Shown one piece after another: positions 1 to 6,791 of a DNA stretch of 8,537 bases (positions within the stretch are counted from its first letter, which is position 1; each line of letters opens with the position of its first letter). Position numbers and translations under genes: made by a program. Origin of the DNA: Bdellovibrionales bacterium (GTDB lineage Bacteria; Bdellovibrionota; JAFGOL01); assembly GCA_022707945.1 (NCBI GenBank), contig JAKIZQ010000041.1:1-8537 (forward strand), given 5' to 3'. The notes under the pieces are model-generated. The model ran no database searches and had not been told where the DNA came from. It saw nothing but the letters and a program-made list of their open reading frames with translations.

Positions 1-1008
1 GCTAATAAGTCTTATCTTTTCCATATATCTTTCATTTAAACTTATATGGTCCAATATCATCTTAGAGCCACTAGTATCTTTAAGTTTTATTCGTATCTCT
101 TCTGGAGACATGGTCCTAAATTCATGAGGTAAAAGTTCTTTCAATCTTATAAGTCTATTGTTGTAAGGAGATATATCCAACAACAGCGGTATATCTTTAC
201 TTTTCTTGTTAAGTAAAGACACCAGCTCCATGTATTTAGCAGGATCATGTTCTAATATCCCACTTAGATGCAGTCTTACATTATTGTTCTTGCACAACAT
301 AGTAGCTCTATCTATATCCTTTCTTACGTCCAACGAGTCTTCTAGGTCTACACAAAGAATGCCCTTCTTTTTCTTTAGAACTGCCAACAACGTTTCCATC
401 TCAAAATTATCGTACCAACCATCTTTAGACGGTGATTGACTAACAGATACAGACATTCCACTGGCACCATCATCCATGGCTTTCTCTAGTGAATATTTTA
501 GAGCGGCTACACCCTCTGAATTAAGTTTTGGATTAAGAGACGACTCCAGCCTCATAGTACCATGTGGGGCATAGAATATAACGTTCGTATTGTTCTTTCC
601 ATGAATAAGGTCCAAATATTCAAAAACAGTTTCCCACTTCCATCTTAGCTGTGGATTACCAAGACTACATGCAACATATTCACCGTGTAACATATAGTTC
701 TTTGAGCTTATAGGAGCTACAGAAAAACCATCTTGCCCTATAACTTCTACAAGAACTCCCTGTGCTAAGGCTGATAATCTTGCACCGTCTGATACCATTG
801 CAAGATCGCCTCTGCTATGTACATCAAAAAAACCTGGTAATAAATATTTAGCTTTCGCATCTATAACTCTATCAAACCTGTCTACAGGAACATTAGAATG
901 TTCTGAATATACCTCTGCTATCCTTGATCCAATAACAGCGGCTCCTCCAAGAAAACTTTTCTTTTCATCTGGATCATAGATAATGGCGTTGTTGACAAGA
1001 ACATCCAT
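1..1008 (-). CDS. D-aminoacylase-like amidohydrolase (N-acyl-D-amino-acid deacylase family), 3' end missing
   Basis: The frame is open from an ATG at 1008 to the window edge, giving 336 residues with no stop; the family is usually about 480-530, so roughly the C-terminal third lies outside. Family members hydrolyse N-acyl-D-amino acids to a fatty acid and D-amino acid in a metal-dependent TIM barrel. Visible landmarks are the N-terminal beta-sandwich start (MDVLVNNAIIYDP), the first barrel strand LPGFFDVHSRGD (57-68), QGVLVEVIGQDGFSVAP (83-99), the PHGTMR loop (148-153, GHGxxR-like), GASGMSVSVSQSPS (181-194) and the DISPYNNRL strand (278-286, matching the family YPYxA region). The second histidine of the usual HxH metal pair is Arg66, and the usual cysteine in NCGxS is Asp93; the second change may be normal for a subgroup. 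Activity is therefore uncertain. The start lies one base after the DedA stop, so it is probably the last or a late gene of the vor operon. It could feed amino acids into that pathway (inference). Confidence 0.8.
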   Translation of the reverse strand, partial: MDVLVNNAIIYDPDEKKSFLGGAAVIGSRIAEVYSEHSNVPVDRFDRVIDAKAKYLLPGFFDVHSRGDLAMVSDGARLSALAQGVLVEVIGQDGFSVAPISSKNYMLHGEYVACSLGNPQLRWKWETVFEYLDLIHGKNNTNVIFYAPHGTMRLESSLNPKLNSEGVAALKYSLEKAMDDGASGMSVSVSQSPSKDGWYDNFEMETLLAVLKKKKGILCVDLEDSLDVRKDIDRATMLCKNNNVRLHLSGILEHDPAKYMELVSLLNKKSKDIPLLLDISPYNNRLIRLKELLPHEFRTMSPEEIRIKLKDTSGSKMILDHISLNERYMEKIRLIS

Positions 1009-1009
1009 T

Positions 1010-1627
1010 TTAAATGGCCCCTTTTTTATTCTTAATAAAATAATACCTGAATACAAAGAAAAGAACTACAGCAATAACTACGTAAAGTATGTAATATTCA
1101 ATGTTCTTTACATGTGAAAAGATAGAGTCCACCCTGTGACCATTGAAGTATGCCAAAGAAACTAGTGTTGAAACGGTTACTGCAGAAGCCAGAGCATCAA
1201 ATATAAGGAACCTTTTATAACCCACCCTCATCATCCCTGAGACAAAGAACACAGTATATCTTAATCCAACAATGAATTTACTTATGAAAACAAATCTAGG
1301 GCCATTCTTCTTAAGCAATACACTTCCCTTTTGTATGGCTTCAGGTGTTATTATCGTCCTTAATAATGGGAGATTACATACTTTTTTACCAAGTTTATTA
1401 CCTAGAAAATAGACAACTGAGTCGCTACCAAGAACTACTATATAACCAACAATACCGGCTGTTACAGGGTCCACGACCCCTTTATAAGCAACATAACCAA
1501 CAGAAAGGAACACAGCGTCCTCTGGAAAAGGAAAACCAAAGGCTCCTGCAAAAAGCAATAGGATTATAATTCCATATATCTGTATCGCGCCAGTACCAGA
1601 ATTAAATATCTCTAGTATGTGTTCCAT
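1010..1627 (-). CDS. DedA-family integral membrane protein (SNARE-associated/VTT domain)
   Basis: The 205-residue length is typical of the DedA family, inner-membrane proteins thought to flip or transport lipids such as undecaprenyl phosphate or phosphatidylethanolamine and needed for envelope integrity. Hydrophobic segments lie at about 18-47, 54-75, 113-131, 140-162 and 178-198. Family signatures seen are the acidic re-entrant loop FGFPFPED (30-37), GSDSVVYFLGNKLGKK (67-82, the G-D-x3-Y-x2-G-x3-G motif) and the second re-entrant loop ISKFIVGLRYTVFFVSGM (115-132) with the conserved Arg123 and Gly131. The C-terminus is Lys-rich and presumably cytoplasmic. The start follows the ptb stop by 9 bp. 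An AGGAG lies only 3 bases before the ATG, which is tighter than optimal, but no other in-frame start is better. It is cotranscribed with fermentation genes without an obvious functional link; the transported substrate cannot be read from the sequence. Confidence 0.9.
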   Translation of the reverse strand: MEHILEIFNSGTGAIQIYGIIILLLFAGAFGFPFPEDAVFLSVGYVAYKGVVDPVTAGIVGYIVVLGSDSVVYFLGNKLGKKVCNLPLLRTIITPEAIQKGSVLLKKNGPRFVFISKFIVGLRYTVFFVSGMMRVGYKRFLIFDALASAVTVSTLVSLAYFNGHRVDSIFSHVKNIEYYILYVVIAVVLFFVFRYYFIKNKKGAI

Positions 1628-1636
1628 TTGCTCCTA

Positions 1637-2569
1637 TCAATTACCACTAGTGGCTATAGCAAGAACTATTGAAAGATATTTTGATTCATGGGTATCTGAT
1701 CTTGATGTTAATACTAGCGGCGCCTTTGCACCAGAAACTATGGCCGCAGAACGTCCCTGTCCAAAATTGCAAAGACACTTGTATATCATATTGCCACTCT
1801 CTATGTCGTCTGCAAGAATAACATCTGCATCCCCTGGGACATCCATATAATCTAATTTTTTTACTTTCGCTGCATGTTTAGATATAGCAACATCAAGAGC
1901 AAAAGGACCGTCTACAAAAACATCACCAAGTTTTCCAGCTTTAGCCATTTCAGATAATTTTTGTGCATCAGCAGTTGCCGGCATCTTTTCTGGATTAACA
2001 GTTTCCACAGCACATATAACAGCAACTTTTGGTTTTCTTACTCCAAGCCTTCTCATTACGTCTGCCGCATTACCTATAAGTCCTGCTTTCTCTTCTAAAG
2101 TAGGTCTTATCGTTACCGCCGCATCTGTTACCGCCAAAAATTTATGATATGTTGGAAGATCAAAAACAGCCACGTGACTCAAAAGTTTTCCAGACCTTAA
2201 ACCTTTTTCCTTATTCAAGACAGCTCTCATATAATCCGAAGTTGCCACAAGCCCCTTCATCATTACAGATGCCTTACCACTATTAACAAGATCTGTGCAT
2301 ATCTCGCCTATCTTTGCTATTTCGCTTTCATCTATTATTTCCATATTAGATATATCAAGTTTTGATTCTTGAGCTACTTTTAGTATTCTTTCTTTGTTGC
2401 CTACCAAGAAAGAATCTGCAACGCCACTATCCCTTGCTTCAACTAATGCGGCCAAAACTTCTTCGTCATCCGCACACATTACGGCTACTTTCTTTTTTCC
2501 ACCGTCTTTAACGTTCTTTTGTTTTACTTGCTGAATTAGTTCATCAAAATTAGAAACAGTCATTTCCAT
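1637..2569 (-). CDS. ptb: Phosphate butyryltransferase (phosphate acyltransferase)
   Basis: This cytoplasmic enzyme converts butyryl-CoA (or isobutyryl-, isovaleryl-CoA) plus phosphate to acyl phosphate and CoA. The 310 residues match the usual ~300 of the family. It shows the Pta/Ptb fold throughout: an N-terminal VAVMCADDEEVLAALVEA region (28-45), MMKGLVATSDYMRAVLN (103-119), the SHVAVFDLP segment (131-139), ICAVETVNPEKMPAT (185-199), DGPFALDVA (220-228) and the C-terminal phosphate/CoA-site stretch VSGAKAPLVLTSRSDT (278-293). The MKGL and PEKMPAT-type motifs separate Ptb from the longer acetyl-specific Pta. AAAGGAG inside the end of buk lies 9 bases before the first ATG, supporting the start at 2569 over the methionine two codons on. 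The gene follows buk by 3 bp, the usual pairing although the order buk-ptb is reversed from the clostridial ptb-buk. It probably acts on the acyl-CoA made by the adjacent 2-oxoacid oxidoreductase. Confidence 0.95.
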   Translation of the reverse strand: MEMTVSNFDELIQQVKQKNVKDGGKKKVAVMCADDEEVLAALVEARDSGVADSFLVGNKERILKVAQESKLDISNMEIIDESEIAKIGEICTDLVNSGKASVMMKGLVATSDYMRAVLNKEKGLRSGKLLSHVAVFDLPTYHKFLAVTDAAVTIRPTLEEKAGLIGNAADVMRRLGVRKPKVAVICAVETVNPEKMPATADAQKLSEMAKAGKLGDVFVDGPFALDVAISKHAAKVKKLDYMDVPGDADVILADDIESGNMIYKCLCNFGQGRSAAIVSGAKAPLVLTSRSDTHESKYLSIVLAIATSGN

Positions 2570-2572
2570 AGA

Positions 2573-3658
2573 TCAATTCTCCTTTGTGAATGTATATTCT
2601 TTAGCTTTTTCTTCTCCATTAAGAACCCTTAGTGCACCAAGTGCAAGAGGTCTCATTTCTTCTTCTCCAGGATAAACCTCTATTGGTGCTATAAAAGATA
2701 CTTTTTTACTGATGTAATCAACAAGTCTTTTGTCATTTGCTACGCCGCCAGTTATGATAACCCTATCCACCACTCCATCAAGCACAGAGGCGCAAGCACC
2801 TATGTCCTTTGATATTTGATAGCACATTGCATTAAACACTTCTAACGCTTTTGCATCCTTGTTATCTATTCTTTTTTCAACTTCTATCATATCGTTTGTG
2901 CCAAGGTAAGCAACAACACCACCCTTACCTTTTAACATTTTCTTAACATCTTGTTTTGTATGTTTACCGCTAAAACAAACTTCAACTAATTGACCAGTTG
3001 GCAATCCCCCAGATCTTTCCGCAGAGAAAGGTCCATCTCCATCTAAAGCATTATTAACGTCAATAATTTTGCCTCTTGAGTGTGCACCTATACTTATACC
3101 ACCACCGATATGTGCAACAATAAAATTACAATCTTCATATCTTTTTCCTATCCTTGAGGCACACAAACGTGCTACTGCTTTTTGGTTCAAAGCGTGGAAT
3201 ATGGATATTCTCTCAAAGAGTGGATGTCCTGCATAACGTGCATCTACAGAAAGTTCATCAACAACGACTGGATCAACTATGAACGAAGGAACATCTATCC
3301 TATCAGCGATAGATTTTGCTATCATGGCCCCAAGATTAGAGGCATGTTCACCTCTTTTTGCAGCCTTAAGAAATGCGCACATTTCATCATTTACCTTATA
3401 GGTACCACCAGCCAAAGGATTTAATAATCCGCCCCTTCCTACGACTGCGTTTATTGAACTCAAAGAAATATTGTTCTCTTCAAGGAATTTAAGTACAAAA
3501 GTTTCTCTATACTCATGCTGATCTGCCATTGTAGTAAACCTAGATAATTCTGCCTCACTATGTTTTAACGTCATTCTTACCGCTTCTGTTTCTCCCTCGT
3601 AAATAGCAATTTTGGTAGAGGTAGAACCCGGATTAATAACTAAAACCCTATAAGCCAT
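2573..3658 (-). CDS. buk: Butyrate kinase
   Basis: The enzyme transfers phosphate from butyryl phosphate or a branched acyl phosphate to ADP, making ATP and the free acid. Length (361) equals that of known butyrate kinases (~355). It belongs to the acetate kinase/ASKHA superfamily: phosphate-1 loop VINPGSTSTKIAIYEGE (7-23), the VGRGGLL loop (73-79), VDPVVVDEL (128-136), HIGGGISIGAH (183-193) as phosphate-2, DGDGPFSAERSGGLPTGQLV (206-225) and the adenosine motif IITGGVAND (301-309). The RSGGLP stretch and overall length distinguish it from acetate kinase (~400). AAGGAGG lies 5 bases before the ATG, one of the strongest ribosome sites here. The stop falls 3 bp before ptb and the start 23 bp after the oxidoreductase stop. 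Which chain length or branching is preferred is inference from the VOR context. Confidence 0.96.
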   Translation of the reverse strand: MAYRVLVINPGSTSTKIAIYEGETEAVRMTLKHSEAELSRFTTMADQHEYRETFVLKFLEENNISLSSINAVVGRGGLLNPLAGGTYKVNDEMCAFLKAAKRGEHASNLGAMIAKSIADRIDVPSFIVDPVVVDELSVDARYAGHPLFERISIFHALNQKAVARLCASRIGKRYEDCNFIVAHIGGGISIGAHSRGKIIDVNNALDGDGPFSAERSGGLPTGQLVEVCFSGKHTKQDVKKMLKGKGGVVAYLGTNDMIEVEKRIDNKDAKALEVFNAMCYQISKDIGACASVLDGVVDRVIITGGVANDKRLVDYISKKVSFIAPIEVYPGEEEMRPLALGALRVLNGEEKAKEYTFTKEN

Positions 3659-3681
3659 TAAAGCCTCCTTTTAAGGCATTA

Positions 3682-5112
3682 TTAAAGACTGTTAATGTAT
3701 TCTGCAACTTTTCTGATTATCGCTATATTCTTTTCTGCCAACTCTTTTCTCTTTAATGATTTATGAACAATGTATTCCAATTTTTCTACTGGAATAACTT
3801 TTGTTATAGCAAGATATGCGGCAAGACCTGCAACACTTTGTGCCGCTGGAACGCCCATATCCGTTGATATCTGAGTAAGTGGAACATAATAGGTCTTAAC
3901 ATCTTTTCTTGTTACTTTTTTATCTATTATTGATGAGTTAACTATTATGATCCCATTTTTCTCGACTATTGATTCAAATTTTTCCAATGAAGGTCCATTC
4001 ATTGTGATAAGTACGTTAGGAGTTTCTACCAACGGTGAACCTATTCTTTTATTACTTACCCTTACATGACAATTAGAAGTACCACCTCTCATTTCTGGAC
4101 CATATGATGGTATCCAGGTAGTTTCTAATCCCTCATACATTGCAAGTACAGATAATGTGCTTCCTGCTGACAATATACCTTGTCCACCAAATCCAGCTAG
4201 TCTAACGTTTTGATCAGTGAACTTTGTTTTATCAACACTCGTCTTATAATCTGTGCTTCTATCTAAGAGGTTGAGTGCCTTTAGAACATCATCCCTGTTA
4301 GAGCTTGGATCTTTTTTGAACATTGCTTGGGCATTTGCAGTATTGTCTCTGTAATTGCCTATTGGGAATATAGTATGAAGTGTAGACTTAACCCATTCAT
4401 TAGTTTCTACTGGCGTTTTCTTTAAACCACTAGGACAAGCAGAAAGTACTTCTACAAAAGAAAACCCCTTGCCTTCAACTTGATTTTGTATTGCTTTCTT
4501 TACAACATTTCTCGTCTTATTTCTATTAGGAACATCTGCAAGACTTACTCTTTCAACAAACACTGGTGCATTTAAAGTAGATATCAATTCTGACATCTTT
4601 ATTGGATAACCTTCGTTCTCTGCTTTTCTTCCGTATGGTGTAGTTGCTGTTTTTTGTCCTATGGTAGTTGTTGGAGCCATTTGTCCACCAGTCATTCCAT
4701 ATATTGCGTTGTTAACAAAGAACACCGTCATGCTTTCTCCACGATTAGCGGCGTGGACTATTTCTGCAGTACCAATAGCGGCAAGGTCACCATCTCCTTG
4801 ATAGCTTATAACAATACTACCAGGTCTTGCCCTTTTAACTCCAGTTGCAGCAGCTGGTGCTCTACCGTGAGCAACCTGCACGTTACCTGTATCAAAATAA
4901 TAATATGCAAAAACAGAACATCCTACTGGAGATATAAGTATGGTCTTGTCCTGTATGCCAAGGTCTGCAACAGCCTCTGCTATCATCTTGTGAAGTATTC
5001 CGTGCCCACAGCCCGGACAATAGTGAGTTGTTATAACGTCCTCAACACCTTTTCTTGTAAACTCGTCGTAAAAAGCCTTGGACTTTGAAAGTATATTAGG
5101 ATTTGTGCTCAT
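3682..5112 (-). CDS. 2-oxoacid:ferredoxin oxidoreductase, fused beta (TPP) and gamma subunits
   Basis: This 476-residue protein joins two subunits normally encoded separately. Residues ~1-255 are the beta (KorB/VorA-type) TPP domain: CPGCGH (32-37), SPVGCS (61-66), the TPP/Mg motif GDGDLAAIG..(N)NAIYGMTGGQ (106-144) and ACPSG (225-229). Cys32, Cys35, Cys65 and Cys226 have the spacing expected for the [4Fe-4S] ligands of this subunit. Residues ~300-476 are the gamma (KorC/PorG-type) domain: LAGFGGQGILSAG (305-317), SYGPEMRGGTSNCHVRVS (336-353) and PNVLITMN (365-372). A polar, charged linker of about 45 residues joins them. With the alpha subunit it decarboxylates 2-oxoacids oxidatively to acyl-CoA, reducing ferredoxin. 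AAAGGAG overlapping the end of the alpha gene lies 8 bases before the ATG. The frame runs cleanly across the junction, so the fusion does not look like an annotation artefact. Substrate class follows from the VorB-like partner. Confidence 0.93.
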   Translation of the reverse strand: MSTNPNILSKSKAFYDEFTRKGVEDVITTHYCPGCGHGILHKMIAEAVADLGIQDKTILISPVGCSVFAYYYFDTGNVQVAHGRAPAAATGVKRARPGSIVISYQGDGDLAAIGTAEIVHAANRGESMTVFFVNNAIYGMTGGQMAPTTTIGQKTATTPYGRKAENEGYPIKMSELISTLNAPVFVERVSLADVPNRNKTRNVVKKAIQNQVEGKGFSFVEVLSACPSGLKKTPVETNEWVKSTLHTIFPIGNYRDNTANAQAMFKKDPSSNRDDVLKALNLLDRSTDYKTSVDKTKFTDQNVRLAGFGGQGILSAGSTLSVLAMYEGLETTWIPSYGPEMRGGTSNCHVRVSNKRIGSPLVETPNVLITMNGPSLEKFESIVEKNGIIIVNSSIIDKKVTRKDVKTYYVPLTQISTDMGVPAAQSVAGLAAYLAITKVIPVEKLEYIVHKSLKRKELAEKNIAIIRKVAEYINSL

Positions 5113-5129
5113 CTTAGGTACTCCTTTTT

Positions 5130-6164
5130 TTATTCTACTAAAGAAACTATTTCTTCTACCGTAGGTGTCATACCGCCCATTCTTCCATAATGCTGCACTT
5201 CTTTCTTACAATTTATGGCTAGTCTTACGTCGTCTGCCAATTGTCCATTGCTTAGTTCAACAGCTATTATCTTTTTTGCTTTAGATGCCGCATCTATGCA
5301 TGCCTGTTTAGGGAACGGGAATAGTGTGATAGGTCTTAATAGACCTGCTTTTATATTTTTATTCCTAAGAATATCTACAGCACTCATTACTATTCTTGAC
5401 GAAACTCCGTATGCAACAAAAACTACGTCTGCATCATCAAGTTTATAGCCTTCGTACTTTACTTCTTCTTTTTCTATCTTTTCATATTTTTTGTTGAGCT
5501 TTATATTGTGTTCTTCAAGAAGTTCTGCACTCATAACGATGGATGTAACTAAAGCTTGTCTACTTTCTTTATCGCCATAAACAGCCCAATCAAATCTTTT
5601 TACTTTTTTTACTTCTGTTGGAAAATCAACTGGCTCCATCATCTGACCTATGTATGCATCAGTTAATATCATCACAGGTATCCTGTGTTTTTCTGCTATA
5701 TCAAAAGCCATGTATCCATGATCTGCCATTTCTTGTGCAGAATTTGGAGCAAGAACAACAACTTTATAGTTACCATGGCCAGCACCTTTAACTACCTGAT
5801 TATAGTCCCCTTGTTCTGGGAATATATTACCAAGACCCGGACCTGCTCTCATTACGTCAACTATAACGCAAGGGAGCTCTGCCCCAGCAAGATATGATAT
5901 ACCCTCTGCCTTTAGACTGAAACCAGGTCCAGAAGAAGCTGTCATACACCTTACTCCTGCTCCAGCGGCTCCATAGACCATATTTATTGCAGAAACTTCG
6001 CTTTCTGCCTGTATAAAAGTACCACCAAATAAAGGCATATAGAATGATGCTGCATGAGCTATCTCACTTGCAGGAGTTATAGGATAACCAAAATAATGTG
6101 TACAACCTGCTAATATCGCGCCTTTCACTACAGCTTCGTTACCTTTTATGAATTCTTTCTGCAT
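5130..6164 (-). CDS. vorB: 2-oxoacid:ferredoxin oxidoreductase alpha subunit, VorB-like
   Basis: This is the pyrimidine-binding TPP subunit of a ferredoxin-dependent 2-oxoacid oxidoreductase. The 344 residues match bacterial VorB (3-methyl-2-oxobutanoate dehydrogenase), not the longer gamma-alpha fused KorA. Domain I shows GNEAVVKGAILAGC (8-21), YPITPASEI (27-35), the AESE acidic site (53-56), TASSGPGFSLKAEGISYLAGAELP (75-98) and RAGPGLG..PEQGDY (106-121), followed by HGNYKVVVLAP (130-140). Domain II carries FVAYGVSSRI (249-258), GLLRPITLFPFP (274-285) and VELSNGQL (302-309), ending in the GGMTPTVEEI motif (330-339). The RAGPGLG/QGDY/GHG series is what I associate with VorB, hence branched-chain 2-oxoacids as the probable substrates, though 2-oxoglutarate cannot be excluded from sequence alone. 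AAGGAG lies 9 bases before the ATG, within the end of the ferredoxin gene, 3 bp upstream. Confidence 0.93.
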   Translation of the reverse strand: MQKEFIKGNEAVVKGAILAGCTHYFGYPITPASEIAHAASFYMPLFGGTFIQAESEVSAINMVYGAAGAGVRCMTASSGPGFSLKAEGISYLAGAELPCVIVDVMRAGPGLGNIFPEQGDYNQVVKGAGHGNYKVVVLAPNSAQEMADHGYMAFDIAEKHRIPVMILTDAYIGQMMEPVDFPTEVKKVKRFDWAVYGDKESRQALVTSIVMSAELLEEHNIKLNKKYEKIEKEEVKYEGYKLDDADVVFVAYGVSSRIVMSAVDILRNKNIKAGLLRPITLFPFPKQACIDAASKAKKIIAVELSNGQLADDVRLAINCKKEVQHYGRMGGMTPTVEEIVSLVE

Positions 6165-6167
6165 AAC

Positions 6168-6398
6168 TTAACTCTCCTTTTTATAGACTGTTATTGCACC
6201 AGGCTCAGGACAAGAATAAAAACAGATACCACAACCAATACAGCCTTCACCTTTATACTTTGCATAGTTATAACCCTGATTATTAAAGCTACCAGAAGGG
6301 GTTAGAACTTTCTTTGGACAAGCGGCAACACACAGATGACAACCCTTACATTCATTGATACGGATCTCTACTCTTGGGACAGAAGAATCTTGTTTCAT
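6168..6398 (-). CDS. 2x[4Fe-4S] ferredoxin-type delta subunit of the 2-oxoacid oxidoreductase
   Basis: A 76-residue protein with two complete bacterial ferredoxin motifs: Cys17, Cys20, Cys23, Cys27-Pro and Cys53, Cys56, Cys59, Cys63-Pro (CxxCxxCxxxCP twice). Between them is the short linker VLTPSGSFNNQGY, typical of KorD/VorC/PorD subunits rather than free ferredoxins. It should carry electrons from the beta-subunit cluster to external ferredoxin. It is the first gene of the vor operon, with alpha starting 3 bp after its stop. A GGAGG lies 13 bases before the ATG, somewhat distant, and no closer start codon is in frame, so translation may be weaker than for the following subunits. Function as a subunit is inferred from position and the linker. 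Confidence 0.93.
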   Translation of the reverse strand: MKQDSSVPRVEIRINECKGCHLCVAACPKKVLTPSGSFNNQGYNYAKYKGEGCIGCGICFYSCPEPGAITVYKKES

Positions 6399-6482
6399 GA
6401 TCTTAAGTAACCCTCCAAATTGTTCGTGAAAAACAATGTAGGGATTATTTCATTTTACGCACCATGTCAAGAAAGACCGGCC
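6399..6482 (-). promoter_or_regulatory. Probable sigma70-type promoter and leader of the vor-buk-ptb operon
   Basis: On the minus strand a perfect TTGACA (6465-6470) is followed after 15 bases by AATAAT (6444-6449, 5 of 6 to TATAAT). The 15-base spacer is shorter than the ideal 17. This would start transcription near 6437, about 40 bases before the ferredoxin ATG. The leader contains a 6-bp inverted repeat, ATTGTT at 6419-6424 and AACAAT at 6432-6437, separated by 7 bases; it could be a weak hairpin or an operator half-site pair, but it is too short to call. There is no terminator-like stem with a U-run between the HNH gene stop at 6483 and this promoter, so readthrough from upstream is possible. 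Confidence 0.5.
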
Positions 6483-6791
6483 TTAGGAGCTGTGCTTTTT
6501 AAATAATCCGTCGAGTATAGCTTCTACAGGAGTATCAAGACCTTTTCCTTGATTACAAGAAAAACAGGACACCACAACATTACCCTTATTGCTTTTTCCA
6601 CCACGAGCAATTGGAACTACGTGGTCCATGGTTAATTGATCTTTTGGAAATTTCTTACCGCAGTAATGACACAAACCTTCATTAAGTTTTTGTTGCCACC
6701 AAGTGCTTGATTTAAGCTCTTGAGCTTTTTTCTTCTCTTTACTTATGTGTGCTTTATCTGCTTTTATTTCGTGCCAATTACGTTGTTTCAT
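6483..6791 (-). CDS. Small HNH endonuclease
   Basis: A 102-residue protein with a full HNH/beta-beta-alpha-metal nuclease domain at about 38-85. The zinc-knuckle cysteines are Cys41, Cys44 (CHYC), Cys76 and Cys79 (CFSC). The catalytic strand TMDHVVP carries Asp56-His57, followed by ARGGKSNKGNVVVSC with Asn71, and the closing CNQGKG with Asn80 and Lys83. This is the arrangement of the HNH family found in phages, restriction systems and stand-alone chromosomal nucleases. The N-terminal 37 residues are Lys-rich, helical in appearance and contain WW at 31-32; they may bind nucleic acid (inference). Its ATG overlaps the TGA stop of the upstream secreted protein gene (ATGA), implying translational coupling. 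An AGGG about 8 bases upstream is a weak ribosome site. There is no partner methylase, terminase or toxin gene nearby, so its role is unknown. Confidence 0.85.
   Translation of the reverse strand: MKQRNWHEIKADKAHISKEKKKAQELKSSTWWQQKLNEGLCHYCGKKFPKDQLTMDHVVPIARGGKSNKGNVVVSCFSCNQGKGLDTPVEAILDGLFKKHSS

Noticed and set aside
206..439. A plus-strand open frame opposite the amidohydrolase
   Set aside because: The minus strand carries continuous D-aminoacylase-like sequence through this region; the plus-strand product is low-complexity Ser/Phe-rich and without motifs.
4654..5088. A 144-codon plus-strand open frame opposite the fused oxidoreductase
   Set aside because: It is antisense to conserved TPP-domain codons, is Cys/Ser-rich with no recognisable domain, and has no ribosome site; a shadow of the real gene.
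3682..5112. That the beta-gamma fusion is a frameshift or missed stop between two genes
   Set aside because: The reading frame is continuous, the linker codons look like the rest of the gene, and no internal Shine-Dalgarno with ATG is evident near the start of the gamma domain.
6469..6484. CCGGCC-centred near-palindrome just after the HNH stop as a rho-independent terminator
   Set aside because: The stem is interrupted by a mismatch, has essentially no loop, and is followed by a pyrimidine tract that is not a clean U-run; too weak to call.
6483..6791. HNH gene as part of a restriction, CRISPR or anti-phage system
   Set aside because: No methyltransferase, helicase, Cas, repeat array or other defence partner is present; the neighbours are an envelope protein and metabolic genes.
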